From Henricia sp. BOLD:AAB3569 (Eukaryota > Echinodermata > Asteroidea > Spinulosida > Echinasteridae), in assembly GCA_037783545.1 (NCBI GenBank), contig JBBELK010000525.1, positions 2,666,001-2,730,000 on the forward strand: DNA of 64,000 nt, read 5' to 3'. A program made the position numbers and the translations under genes. Positions 38,780 through 49,972 of the stretch are shown here, one piece after another. Under the pieces are notes generated by a model that did not search any database, was not told the DNA's origin, and worked only from the letters and a program-made list of their open reading frames with translations. Numbering within the stretch: position 1 is the stretch's first letter; each line of letters begins with the position of its first letter.

Positions 38780-39370
38780 AGCACGATATATGACAGAGGG
38801 ACTCTCCCCACCCACCGCCCCTATTGACTGCCGAAGTGAATATGTACGTTATCTTTTGTTAGTTGCCTATAGGCAATGGCTCTACACTAAAAATCCCAGT
38901 GTCCCTGTGCTTTTGCAATGGTACTTTTTCCGACGGCCATAATGTTTAGAGCCAATTACAATGGCAACACGTAACACTTCCCTTTTGTTATCGCACCACC
39001 TCCCCCTAAAACCTGAAAGGAATTCCTGTAAAATTCCTTGGATGTTTGGGACACAATGGGGAAACAATTAAACAAAGAGTAGGCCTACACTAGTCATCAC
39101 GCATCGTGTTGCAATTTGTAAAGACCCAGGGACGTTTGATTGACCCGACTACAACCCTAGTACGTATTGTCTTCAAACGTCTACATTATGCAGCGTGATA
39201 TGGGGCCGAGGGTAACCCCTACCATTGTTCCCCCATTGTGTCTCAGACATCCAAGGAATTCCTTTTAGTTTTTAGGGGGAGGTTGGTGCGTTAACAAAGG
39301 GGAACAGTGTGTTGAGTCATAGGAGAGTCGGGGAGGATTCCTCATAGGCCCATATCGTGCTGCATGGGTT
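38780..39370. mobile_element. Diverged CAGCACGATATG MITE copies
   Basis: Words CAGCACGATATATGACAGAGG (38780) and GCAGCGTGATATGGGGCC (39189) to CCCATATCGTGCTGCATG (39349) match the element nested at 18627-18815. At least two degraded copies. Confidence 0.6.
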
Positions 39371-39439
39371 TAAACGCCTGTGTTGCTGATTGCCTGCATG
39401 GTTCCTGCTTAAACTCGCTGCTTTTCCGTCGTTAAAGGC

Positions 39440-39720
39440 AGAACCTTACACAGATTGTGTCTGACGAACAAGGGTCCCAAGTCTGTGACCCTGGTTCGAA
39501 TCCCGTCCAGGTCAGCATGGGCATTTGGTTCCCAGTCCCTGCTTGATTCCGTGGCCGTGCTAGAACCTGGTGGCTACAGGACAATGACTTAAGTCGGCTA
39601 ATCTCGGCAACCTCATCACCAACATAGTCGCCATGGTCCGTAAGGTCGCCACCCTATTCATCAGCCATTGTTCATCAATAGGGTGGCGATGTCACGGACC
39701 TGGCGACTATGCCGACATTT
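39440..39720. repeat. tRNA-like B box and a short inverted repeat
   Basis: CTGGTTCGAATCCCGTCCAG at 39492-39511 is a T-arm-like hairpin with a perfect B box. Nearby CATAGTCGCCATGGTCCGTA (39627) pairs with a complement ending at 39711. Confidence 0.55.
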
Positions 39721-39729
39721 ACTTTAATG

Positions 39730-40540
39730 TTCATGCGAAGAGGGGCCCCGCCAGAATTTGCATGGCAGCACTACACTGTTCAGTATAAGTAGGCCTACAG
39801 GTATTAACTCATCGCTATTGTATTGACATGTACAAATATTAATTCTAAAGCAGCATTGATGTCAATACATGTACCCCAACCAAAAGTAGACTTGCTTCCT
39901 CAGTCAAACGTAAGACCAGCCGCGGCCAATTTCTCTCTGCAGGTGGCGCCTATAGCCTCACTCTGAGCTTCGGATAAGTGCGCCTTCGAGTCCCCAACCT
40001 CTCCTATACGGTAAGAATGACAGATGCAACTAATATATTATTTTGACTCTTGGAATTTTAAAAAATTGACATGGGCTTATTCAAAGAAAACGCTTGAAGA
40101 TAAGGTCTTAAAACGGTGAATGATTGGAATTGATGAATAGTTGACCAATTGGACTCGAATTTGCGCCCGTGTTGTCTTGAACGTGACATTAAATCCACGT
40201 TAAAAATATAAATGTGTACCAGCTCTAAATGTGCAAACTTTTCACGACAGAGGAAAAAAACACAATTAAGATTGTCAACGGACTGTAAGTTCCGTCGCTT
40301 TCCAAAGATATTTTACGCTGACTGGTGCTTAGAATTATTTACTTTCTAATGGTTTAGAAAGTCCACAGCTGTTGTTGTTACGTGGTGCACGCTAATGCCT
40401 AGCAACCAACACTCTGGTTGCTCAAATGTATGCCAACTCCGACAGTGAACCCAGTACAGACCGTGTAAGTCTCGTTTCGTGTCACACTTCCGGAGACCAG
40501 CCAGGGAATGGCAATATGGTTTAACGTTGTGACGATCTTC
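39730..40540. other. Intergenic, no gene seen
   Basis: Between repeats; I looked here for a terminal sulfotransferase exon (GDWK-type sequence on the - strand) and did not find one. Confidence 0.35.
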
Positions 40541-40547
40541 TTTGAAT

Positions 40548-40987
40548 GCATAGTTCCGAGATTGCCCAGTTAACCCCGCCCCTTAGATATTGTTGCTATG
40601 TGCTCACAAGCCATCGCAAAAAAATGGCGACACAACGTACAAACCAACGGGACTCGGCATGGAAAGCACAGATTCATTGGAGAAAACTCAAAGGTATTTA
40701 ATATGTTTTAGGGTCGACAGTTACCGTAGCACACATGAGCGAAGGGCTAATAATGCAGGGATGACATATATTCATAAAATTGCGCTTTCCTACCTCTGAA
40801 CAGCGAATCGCCCGACATTGAAACCAAAATTCACCCGGTCACTGGCGCATACAACATACAAACTGTATGGGCAGAAAATCGCGTGATTGCGTGATGATTG
40901 CGTCACTTTGACCTATGTGGGCGCCGTCTGATAGCTCTGTTGTGATTGGTCGGCGGGTTAGGCTTGATTGACAGGTCGGAACTATGC
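40548..40987 (-). mobile_element. AATT-targeting MITE, copy 4 (inverted)
   Basis: GCATAGTTCCGAGATTGCC to GGTCGGAACTATGC, flanked by AT (40546-47 and 40988-89) within GAAT...ATTG. Confidence 0.8.
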
Positions 40988-41191
40988 ATTGTCACTGTAG
41001 TACCGCGTTTGTAAGCGCCCAAACACCAATAAATGGAAAAGGTATACCTTAAAATCTATCAATTCATTAAATACAAAGAAAGAAAATGTTCGAGTTTGTC
41101 ACAAACAAATAAAAATGTTTGACCTTTTGTTTCTGGTTTGCAAGTATACCTTTACGAATGACAGGCTCAAGCTTGGTGCATCTCAGGAATG

Positions 41192-41452
41192 TTAACGTAA
41201 TTTTGACAAATCAGACACAGCCTGAAAAAAAGTCTGCAATGCCGGGGTTAGTTTTCGGCCAGATTTACCTTTTCGCATGAAGGATACTCCGTCAAGCTGC
41301 CCTATTATTTGCTGTATCAAAGCATCGGGGTTGGTCATGGGGTTTTTCTTCATACTGGTAAAGGAATAATGGTCGGTGATGACGTCAATAATATCATCGG
41401 AGAAGGATTTACCCAAGAACTCGCTGATTTTCATTACTGTGCCCCGAAGATC
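41192..41452 (-). CDS. SULT exon 5 (terminal)
   Basis: Acceptor TCTTTTTCAG then DLRGTVMKISEFLGKSF to RKGKSGRKLTPALQTFFQ and stop. Phase 0 start. Lacks the Trp normally found after RKGxxGD. Confidence 0.75.
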   Translation of the reverse strand, partial: DLRGTVMKISEFLGKSFSDDIIDVITDHYSFTSMKKNPMTNPDALIQQIIGQLDGVSFMRKGKSGRKLTPALQTFFQAVSDLSKLR

Positions 41453-44400
41453 CTGAAAAAGAGAAACGCAAAATGTATAATTTAATAACTATTTTTGGCA
41501 TTTGCCGGGAGTATAGCCCATTAGGTTTTTTGAGATATGGCGGACATAACAGGAGGGACCGCTTTGGTTTGGGTACATGTATATTAATTTCGAATTAATT
41601 GCATTAATTGCGGAATTTCCACTTTCACTTATTTCTTGTATTTAGAAGTAGAACTCTGTATCTGTAACATAAGAAGGTCCGTAGTTCGAATCCCGGTGAA
41701 GTTGTTTTTCACTGCATCTAGATTCCCTACCCAAGCTCATGGACATTATCCAATGGCATGCACATTTCTATCTTATGTGAACCAATTTTTTAAAGAAAAA
41801 TTATATTATGCTCAAGATGGGTGAACGCTCAAATTAGCATTGGTCCAAAATGTTTCTTAATCCATTAATATTGCTGGGATACACCAGGCCGGAGCCACAG
41901 ACGAAGACGGTGGTTTTGAAAACGGCCAAGATGTCCGTTGTTTGCATTTTATGGAAGGTAAACTTCGGAAATTTGTCTCTCTGGCAACCGAGGATCAATA
42001 CAATACCTTTTTATTCTCGTGAAATGCGGAGAAATAAACTCCGATTCCCCCTTTAATGTCATAATTTGGTCGCCAAAAAGAATGACAAAATTCATAAGCC
42101 CAACCTATGGAGGTAGGGATTTTCTCGCTTCAATAATTTTGCCACAGGACTGAGGTTTTCGACGAGTATTATGGGATAATATATGGACTGACCTTTTTCA
42201 TATCTTCAAATCGCAGGAGAAGAATATGCTTCTCGTTTCTCCTCTCCCAGAAATAAAGATAGTGCTCCCACCACTTACCATATCCGACTGAAATAAAGGA
42301 ATAATCAGTAAAATTAGCAATCGCATATTAATGTATATTCACTATACGAAATTAGTAAATTTTACTGCTCTCATATATTTGCATTGTATATCTCAATGAA
42401 TTCAATATTGATACCAGACCTGTTTTCGCGAAGTCAACCAGAAGCATGTTTCGTCCGCAACCAGAACTAAATTACCATGGCCTATTTCATAAAACTGTTT
42501 AGCATTTAAAAAAAATGTATTTGCTTGGCAAAAAAAATGGTTAGCATTGAAAATTGTAGGCCTATATAATGTAAACTTGTGTTCTATAGCAAGAGTAGTA
42601 CGCAGTCATTCCGATTTTGACTGCTAAGCAATTTTTTTCTTGTAAACGGATTTATGAAGTTGGCTCCTGGTTTAACCAACAATAGCCCGCAAGCGAAATA
42701 ATCGACGTATTCATGTCCGCGCAAAGCGTGGGATTAAATGGAATAGCCTATACTCGCCGAATTTAAACGTCGAATTTAATGGCTAGTTTTTACCACGCTC
42801 TCTGAGTTGGTTGTAGTTAGCCCCCGGAACTAGAGTCCCCTCCGAAGAGTCTGTCTTTTTGGTAACAACATTTTACGGTAGCGAAGCGGCGCCTACTATT
42901 TCAAAGTCACGGGCCAACAGTATACCCCTTTCAAAATGTTGTACACTAATGCCATATAGCGCGCAGCGCGCTTTGAAAATTAACGGTTATGTGCTTCTAA
43001 AAATAAATGCATGACGTAATGCTTAAAGTGCTATTTTAAACACCACAGTAGCCGGTCCTCATATTCAGTCGTTGTATGTGGAATATGTGGAGCGGGAACC
43101 AGTCTATGTTTACAATTGTTGACGTCATCTCTCATTCGGTGCATTATACGTTATGAACATGTTTCTGGTTGTGATCACGAAAACAAGCCCCAGTGTGGGG
43201 GAAAAACAACGCTGTGTATTATAGGGTTTGGTTCTTACTATTTCCAGAATTGAACCGTTCAAAGAATTCGTCCCACTGCAGGTCCGCTTGCGGCGCCATC
43301 ATGCGACAGTGGTGGAAGAAGGAGGTTGCCACGTCCTTGGGGTTCCTGATGACGTAAACAATCTTGACTTTCTTTTCCCAGATTTGAGGCGGCAGGAGCT
43401 GGCCCGGAAGATGGGTCTTGATCAGGCGAGGGAAACTTTTTGGCATCCACCCGATCAAGAGGTGAGTTCGAATATACTGTTTTTTTGTAAACACAAATTA
43501 GGCCACATGATTGGAAAACTTTTAAAATCAGGATCAACAGCATATTAAAGAGGAAGAATCCCCCTTGACAAAAATCCAGCATTTAGGTTTTTTTTTCGAT
43601 ACTCCAAACATCCCTCTTGCTGACGTGGATTTTTATTATTTTTTTATTGTCCGTTTTAAGTGGATAAATTGCGAGCAAAAGTGCGCTTTTCGAAAATGAG
43701 ATTTTCGCGATTTCTGAAACGCTCATTAGGTATTCATGATATGCGCGTGACCCCGTGACGCAATCCTGAGAAAGAGAAGTCAACACGATTATTAGCTCCA
43801 TACGTTTACACGCGAACAACTTGGAAAACCGTCTCCGTTAGATGGTGTTTTTTGAAGAATTATGTTGGTCCAAAAATACAAAGATATGCCCAGTAGCTGC
43901 GTATAGTTGTATATTTTACCAGACACTATGAAAAAAAAAGAGCAGAAAGATTTTCTTTTCTATTACCAAGAGAGAGAAAAATTAGTCGCTCATTCTAACT
44001 TGTACCGGCCGATGTTCAAACACGTGGGAACTTCCCCCGCAGTGAACCGTCCCATGCTACACAGACCGCTGTGAATGCCGTTCGTTCCGTGACAAAACCA
44101 CCCGTCGCAATGCACCAGTATTTACTTCAAAAGAGCTTCACTGTGAGCCACAATTTCACCGTTTTTTTCACAAAACAGCTAGGTAATAGTAGATTGTTGT
44201 CATATTTTATAAAGTGTTTTTCACGTTTGTATTTTGAATTACAAGGACAAAACAGGCATGATAAACATTCACTTCGTGTATTTTCCATTCAATACTGCAC
44301 AGGCCGTTTTGTATGTTTCTCAGGATGACGTCAAAACCCTGTTGATAAACAAACCAAGTGACCTCGAGCGTTTCAGAATTTCGGGTGAAGAGGGTCGGAA

Positions 44401-45413
44401 CTGCTTTACGTTTTAAGCAAAAGCCTGTCGATTTTTTTTGTGGAAAACAAGTTGTGATGGTGTTGTAGACTCATACACCTCCATGATAAGCAGAAAAACT
44501 TAAAAATGTGGACGGGGGGATTCTAGCTGTTTAAGTTTAACGTTGATAAACTGCCTTTCAGAGATTTCTGAAGACAATTTTTTTAAAACCACATAAATAG
44601 TCTGGCACTTTTCTATTAAGTAGTTTGCATTCAATAGAACTGATTCGGGAACAAGATTGAACTGTCCTTTCATGTGAATAAGATCCATGGTCCAAACCTT
44701 TCGAAGTGAAGTCAAAAAGTACCGGTTATAGATGAGTATTCAGATTATCAACATAAACTCACACGCAAAACTCACATCAGAATGGACAGTGCCTCCAAAA
44801 TTCATCTCCAAGAAGGGAACTCTCTGCATGGTGTGTGTTTTATTGATTATCTCCATGTCTCCATCATGAAGAACACACGACATTATCTCCTGCGTCCATG
44901 TTGTTCCTAGATAGAACCACATTAAAGGAGTTGGTTTTCCCAGAAAATGGATTTCGTTTTAACCGAACAATCATAGAAAATACTAGTAAAATACTGTAAA
45001 TGGAAAGTACACAGGAAATCTGCAATCTCCAATTTGGATGCGTGAAAGCAAAAATCTTGGTGTAACCACTGCGCACTGCTTTATGGAACCGGATAAATTA
45101 TTTAGTTTACAAAACATCCGTGACATCCTTATAAATATACAGATTGAGAACGCGAAATTTCAGAATGGTATGAGAAAAATATGACACAAGATCTCGACAC
45201 CCGTGGGAAAAAGGAGTTCAAGAATGTGATCTGGACACGCCCCTTTAATGCCTTACCAGCCTTGGGGTATGTTACGATGAACACGTCATCATCCCGTATT
45301 TCTAACGTCTTCAGGTCCTCCATGGTGCTCGGCAAGACGTCAAGATTAAGGGCCACGCCTTCGTAGTCATACACATCCAGTATCTTCAAATCTCCAGGCT
45401 TCAACTTTGACAT
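41192..45413 (-). CDS. Cytosolic sulfotransferase (SULT family), five exons, 293 aa
   Basis: Exons on the - strand: 45413-45257, 44906-44776, 43476-43239, 42287-42193, 41452-41192; together 882 nt in frame. The enzyme would transfer sulfate from PAPS to small alcohols or phenols in the cytosol. Motifs: TYPKAGTTWTQEIM (5'-phosphosulfate loop), KTHLPG (catalytic His), VYVIRNPKDVATSFFHH (3'-phosphate Arg/Ser), LLLRFEDMKK, DLRGTVMKISEFLGK, FMRKGKSG. The 95-nt exon equals the size of the matching vertebrate SULT exon. The expected RKGxxGDW is RKGKSGRK, lacking DW, and the C-terminal dimer motif KxxxTVxxxE is not evident. A GTAAAT donor at 41268 could lead to another last exon, but none was found and the read-through length is normal for SULTs. 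Confidence 0.85.
41680..41760 (+). mobile_element. tRNA-derived SINE-like fragment
   Basis: GGTCCGTAGTTCGAATCCCGG is a B box, followed by the same CACTGCATCTAGATTCCC body as at 23120. Confidence 0.6.
42193..42287 (-). CDS. SULT exon 4
   Basis: 95 nt, phase 1 start, phase 0 end: GYGKWWEHYLYFWERRNEKH then ILLLRFEDMKK. Acceptor TTTATTTCAG, donor GTCAGT. Confidence 0.9.
42478..42668. mobile_element. GGCCAATTTCATAAAGC-family MITE (diverged)
   Basis: GGCCTATTTCATAAAACTGT at the left and TTTATGAAGTTGGCTCC at the right, with CTTGTGTTCTATAGCAAGAG in the middle; same family as 25616, 25884 and 28081. Confidence 0.65.
42925..43106 (+). repeat. 182-bp repeat, left member of an inverted pair
   Basis: CCCCTTTCAAAATGTTGTAC to GCGGGAACCAGTCTA is matched by the reverse complement at 45641-45822, equal in length. 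Lies in SULT intron 3. A third partial copy is at about 48181-48212. Confidence 0.8.
43239..43476 (-). CDS. SULT exon 3
   Basis: 238 nt, phase 0 start, phase 1 end: FPRLIKTHLPGQLLPPQIW, IVYVIRNPKDVATSFFHH, WDEFFERFNSGN. It covers what are two exons in vertebrate SULTs, so an intron was lost or never gained here. Confidence 0.85.
44776..44906 (-). CDS. SULT exon 2
   Basis: 131 nt: GTTWTQEIMSCVLHDGD and RVPFLEMNFGG. Acceptor TTCTATCTAG, donor GTGAGT. Completes the P-loop started in exon 1. Confidence 0.85.
45257..45413 (-). CDS. SULT exon 1 (coding)
   Basis: ATG at 45413 begins MSKLKPGDLKIL; ends DDDVFIVTYPKAG, donor GTAAGG. A good acceptor (TTTTTTTTATCAG) lies just upstream, so a 5' UTR exon probably precedes it. 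Confidence 0.8.
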
Positions 45414-45640
45414 ATAACGACTGACTGATAAAAAAAAAAGTGAATCTCGCATATCGAGAATTTGAGTCGGTATAGAACTCGTGACACATGGACCATTTTT
45501 GGTGCAAATTTTTTTTCAAAAACAAGGCAGGCCAAATCATAGCAACTATTAAAGTCCTGATTGTTTCATAAACTTCAGGCAGCTATAGTGTACATTGAAG
45601 CCGCGCCCGTCCGCCATTTCGACACAGGCACAGCAAAGTT

Positions 45641-45822
45641 TAGACTGGTTCCCGCTCCACATATTCCACATACAGCGACTGAATATGAGGACCGGCTACT
45701 GTGGTGTTTAAAATAGCACTTTAAGCATTACGTCATGCATTTATTTTTAGAAGCACATAACCGTTAATTTTCAAAGCGCGCTGCGCGCTATATGGCATGA
45801 GTGTACAACAATTTGAAAGGGG
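45641..45822 (-). repeat. 182-bp repeat, right member of an inverted pair
   Basis: Reverse complement of 42925-43106; lies upstream of SULT exon 1. Confidence 0.8.
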
Positions 45823-45829
45823 TTATTAC

Positions 45830-46780
45830 ATATTTGACCAATACAAATTTAATATATTAACCTTAAAATATTAAATATGCCATTTTAATATACATGTAAG
45901 CTATAGCATCAAAACGAAAATTCAAACCTTGTCTGCATCACCCAGTGATCGAGCTCCATAATGTACTAGTACATTACTTTTAATCTGCTGTTGCAATCCC
46001 GTAACTATAGCGACTGACAGCCACTGCGTAGTTTTAAATCCGTGGCATCACCATAAATACACACGCAGCGGCACGCACGCACGTACGTACGTGCACGCGA
46101 CGTCAATTCAAATTCTCGAAACAATGACGAAGTGTACCCGACGATTAACGGTAACGTCCGGACGACCGGACGTGCATTCGGGTAACTTCGGGAACCTTCG
46201 GAAAAAGGAGGAATTCCTCCTGTTTCAAAATGGCGAAATTGGCGGCTGCCGGACCTTAAATTCAGTCTAGTCAAAAGATTTTTGGTCCGGGTACCAGACT
46301 AAGCAAAGTTTGATCTTGACAAGTCGCGGTCTAAAAGATCGCTGGTATTATACACACTTTAGCTTGATGCTCTCGTGAAAGTAATAACTGCAGCCTATAG
46401 GCAAAGCTAGCCTTTGGACAAGGCCTCGTAAATTTGGGCGATGTAGTGACTAGTTTTTCGAGCTGCGATGAATCATTGTGCATTAGCTCACTGATCTATT
46501 CACGTATTCGCCCGTACCCACCGCCTGTATAAGGGCGCTGGGACGGGCTAATCTTTTTGCGCCCTCATGGCCACAATTGTATACGACACGAGGTCGCGTC
46601 TCTTTGTTGTACTATAAACGGACGTAAAAACAAATATTTTTTTTCCAGCAGACAAGTCGGGTCTCGCAAAAAGTACACTAATTTTATTTGCAAATTTGAT
46701 TTTTGCACTGGATATATAAGCGTTAACGTACTATTTATTAATTTTTCGTCTGGCAGCAAGCAACCCACAATGCTCCGCGC
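45830..46780. other. Intergenic, no gene seen
   Basis: Includes an alternating GCACGCACGCACGTACGTACGT run at 46067-46095. The region may hold the SULT promoter, but no TATA box was placed with confidence. Confidence 0.35.
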
Positions 46781-46786
46781 GTCTGT

Positions 46787-47314
46787 GGGGGCGTTCGAGA
46801 TGCTTACCTCGTGTAACACAGGGTTTACACCGGGGGAAGCCCCCAGAAGATGCAAAACGAACGACACAGGGTCTCGCTTTGAATTCTGGGAACACGTGGT
46901 CAAAGGTTGTTGCCGGGTGGGGCTATATAAACGCCGTTATCGTTTGACTCAGGATGAAAAATGAAGCCGGCGCCACGCAAAAATAGTAGCCCTAAAGTAC
47001 CGAAATAAACTTCGTCAATGCCCACAGACATCTACTGATTCAGCAAAATGTATTTACAGCCCTATTCCCTCCTATTTTGTGTCATAAATAAGTGTTTTTC
47101 TTGGTACTCACGTCGCGATTCCAAACTGTCCGCCATGTTTTATTACTCGCGGTTACTATAGGTGACGTCATTACACCTTGCTTTACACCACAGACCCGCC
47201 CGCGAGCTCGGGTAGTGGTGGCTGCCACCGGGGCAGACTCGTGTAGCACGTGATGGCTAAAAGAACGCTCCGGTGTAAGTTGGTGTTACCCGGTGTCAGC
47301 ATCTCGAACGCCCC
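46787..47314. mobile_element. MITE with GGGGCGTTCGAGATGCT ends
   Basis: GGGGCGTTCGAGATGCT at 46787 and AGCATCTCGAACGCCCC ending at 47314; similarity continues inward (GTGTAACAC). About 528 bp, no transposase. Confidence 0.8.
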
Positions 47315-47381
47315 TATTATGTATGACCTTTGCGTCACGTGTTTCCTTCACATAATTCTGTGAAGGCACATCACAACCATG

Positions 47382-47416
47382 CACGGACGTATATATAATT
47401 TATATATACGTCCGTG
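47382..47416. repeat. AT-rich palindrome flanked by ACGGACG
   Basis: CACGGACGTATATATA and its complement TATATATACGTCCGTG around a 3-bp centre. Able to extrude as a hairpin. Confidence 0.8.
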
Positions 47417-47489
47417 ATCACAACCCGTCCCAGCGTAGTCTGGTACCCGGACTATGGCGTGTGGAACGTTGCAATATTCGATAATGCAC

Positions 47490-47675
47490 AAATATATGTG
47501 CGATGTTAAATATATATGTGCGATGTTTTTTCATATGTGCGATGTTTTTTTCATATGTGTGCGATGTTTTTTCATATGTATGCGATGTTGAAAATATAGT
47601 TGTATGCGATGTTAAAAATATATGTGCAATAATTTGACATATATATGCAATGTTAAAAATATATGTGGGATATTT
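47490..47675. repeat. Minisatellite of ATATGTGCGATGTT
   Basis: About eight imperfect units of 20-28 bp sharing ATATGTGCGATGTT(TTTTTC). Confidence 0.8.
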
Positions 47676-47739
47676 CAATGTGTAGGGTCGCGGTGTTCGT
47701 CCTCGTCGCATGGTGGTGCTCTCTTTCTGGTGCGCGACT

Positions 47740-47905
47740 CACAAGCATAGCATGGCTGCTTTCGAGCGCTCGTCCCTGGTGCTCCCAGGTGGTGGAAACG
47801 ATACGTCACACACGTACACATGCTTACACGCGGTTTCGGGCGAGCACCATGGAGCACCATGGAGCACCTGGTGCCGCGCTCGAAAGCAGCCCTAGCTGTG
47901 AGGCC
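47740..47905. repeat. Foldback sequence with GGCTGCTTTCGAGCGC ends
   Basis: GGCTGCTTTCGAGCGCTCG at 47754 pairs with GCGCTCGAAAGCAGCC ending near 47892. Imperfect arms between. Confidence 0.65.
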
Positions 47906-47909
47906 TTAA

Positions 47910-49265
47910 CAAAGGCTAGTGATATATGGGCGTGATCTTTCATAGATTGGTTCCCGATCCCTATAGATTGGTTCGCTTATTGATCACGTTCAAATGACGT
48001 CACTTCCTACAACACGTGTACAAATTGCCACGTGCATCATGATTTTGAGCGTATTTTTTGGTGACGCGCATCGATTGCGCCGTATTTCGAACAACACGTG
48101 CGCGTACTTTATGGCGTTTAATACGCAGTAGCCTTTTTTCCTACGAAGATGGCGTCTGTGAACGTGATCAATTGCGAAAGTGTGGAATATGTGGACGGGA
48201 ACCAGTCTATTCTCCTGTGGGAACCAGTCATAGAGTTGTAGTGATATTTGGCACAAATACAAAGAAAACCAGCCCCAATAGGCCTGCGCCTGTACCAAAA
48301 ATAAATCAGCATGGCAGATTAAATGACAGAAACTAAAGTGCAATTTCACGCAGCAGTCTATCAAGCTTGCAAACTTCGGTTACGGATTTGACCAAGTTGA
48401 CGTAATTAGTCACACAAATTAATTGCGAAGTTGTATCTAGTGCGCGAATTAAGCCGCCTTCTAGCTTAGAGAAATTATGAAATAAGAAGGGGTCTTAAAA
48501 TGCGATTTATTCAGACAAGAAGGCACTTTTAATTTAGATTTTTCAACTGAAGCATAAGAACAACTCATATAGAATCACAATCAACCAGCTTTATAGTCAA
48601 AGCAATCGATTTAATTAGTCAAACAAATTAATTGCGAAGTTGTATCCAGTGCGCGAAGCCGCCTTAGATATGTTTTGTGCACGCACATAGGTCGCTAGAG
48701 GGCGCTCTTTGCACCTCCTTCAAAATGGCCTCGAAAATGTCGAAATGGCCTTACGAGCATAAACAATGAACAACAAAGACACGTTTTGTGTCAAATTTGG
48801 GGATTCCGTGGCCTGCTTTTTGGAACAAGAGATGTTCGCCTGCTCGTCTGTTCACGCCAAACTGAGGGGCGCCAAAGCCAGTTGGCACGATCGATTTTGC
48901 TTGCATTCGTCATGAATTTTTGCGCCTAGCATGCCTAATGGCAGTGCAGCTTCGCCGCCGAGGTAATGTTTATGCACCTTGTACTGATACTGTATACCTA
49001 TCGGTAAGACTGAGTTGAGAAGCTGACCCTGTTGACTTATTAAGCATCGTTAAAAGGGTTAACCTGTGCAGATTTGATGGGAAAAACCAATATTTTGGGT
49101 GAGAATAGTTTAAGATTTTGTGAGGAAACACTTTAATAGAAATTTTCCAGTCTGTTTGTACACAAGTTCTGAAGCCATAATAAACTTCTCAAAAAAGACT
49201 CAATTCTTTAACTCAATTCTTTGTATTTGTGAATATATACTCTACAATTCTTTAAAGATGCTCGT
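47910..49265. other. Intergenic, no gene seen
   Basis: Contains a fragment of the 182-bp repeat near 48181 and a direct repeat (AATTGCGAAGTTGTATC near 48421 and 48630). No exon supported. Confidence 0.35.
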
Positions 49266-49278
49266 CATACTATAGGGA

Positions 49279-49949
49279 TAGCTAAGATAATCTCAGCTCT
49301 TTTTTTATCATTTTTCATTGGGATGTGGTCTTTTAGCAGTAGAGCTGAGAGAAGTTAAGAACATGAACCCGCCATCGCAAAACAAATATGTCATTTTCTC
49401 ACCGTGACACACTAATTCCCCCTAAAACTCACCCAAACCTTGCCAGGCCTAACCACTACGCAGGTCCTTGAGGGAAATAACCAGCCACGATGATTATTTT
49501 GCCAACAATTCTAGCGAAACAAACCGGTATGCTCACAGCCTAGCCGTTGTCATGTTGTGTTCAAAAAGTCTATCTGCCTAGTCTGTGTACAAAGAAATAG
49601 ATCACGTCTAGTAACCAATGCGCATTGGTATTCCTTTGTACACAGACTAGGCAGATAGACCTTTTGAACACAACATGACAACGGCTAGGCTGTGAGCATA
49701 CCGGTTTGTTTCGCTAGAATTGTTGGCAAAATAATCATCGTGGCTGGTTATTTCCCTCAAGGACCTGCGTAGTGGTTATGCCTGGCAAGGTTTGGGTGAG
49801 TTTTAGGGGGAATTAGTGTGTCACGGTGAGAAAATGACACATTTGTTTTGCGATGGCGGGTTCATGTTCTTAACTTCTCTCAGCTCTACTGCTAAAAGAC
49901 CACATCCCAATGAAAAATGATAAAAAAAGAGCTGAGATTATCTTAGCTA
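49279..49949. mobile_element. Long-TIR foldback element, 9-bp TSD (MULE-like), element A
   Basis: Arms 49279-49594 and 49634-49949, both 316 bp and nearly perfect complements, with a 39-bp centre. Flanked by CTATAGGGA at 49270-49278 and 49950-49958. Long TIRs with 9-bp target duplication are the hallmark of Mutator-like elements; the assignment is an inference because there is no transposase. Confidence 0.85.
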
Positions 49950-49972
49950 CTATAGGGACTGCTAACCCAATC

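Noticed and set aside
41269-41452. Ending SULT exon 5 at the GTAAAT donor (184 nt, near the vertebrate 181-nt exon)
   Set aside because: No matching last exon was found downstream on the - strand, while read-through to the stop gives a normal-length protein. Kept as an alternative, not as the model.
46557-46964. 135-codon open frame on + strand
   Set aside because: It overlaps the end of a MITE starting at 46787, carries no motif and has competing open frames on the other strand.
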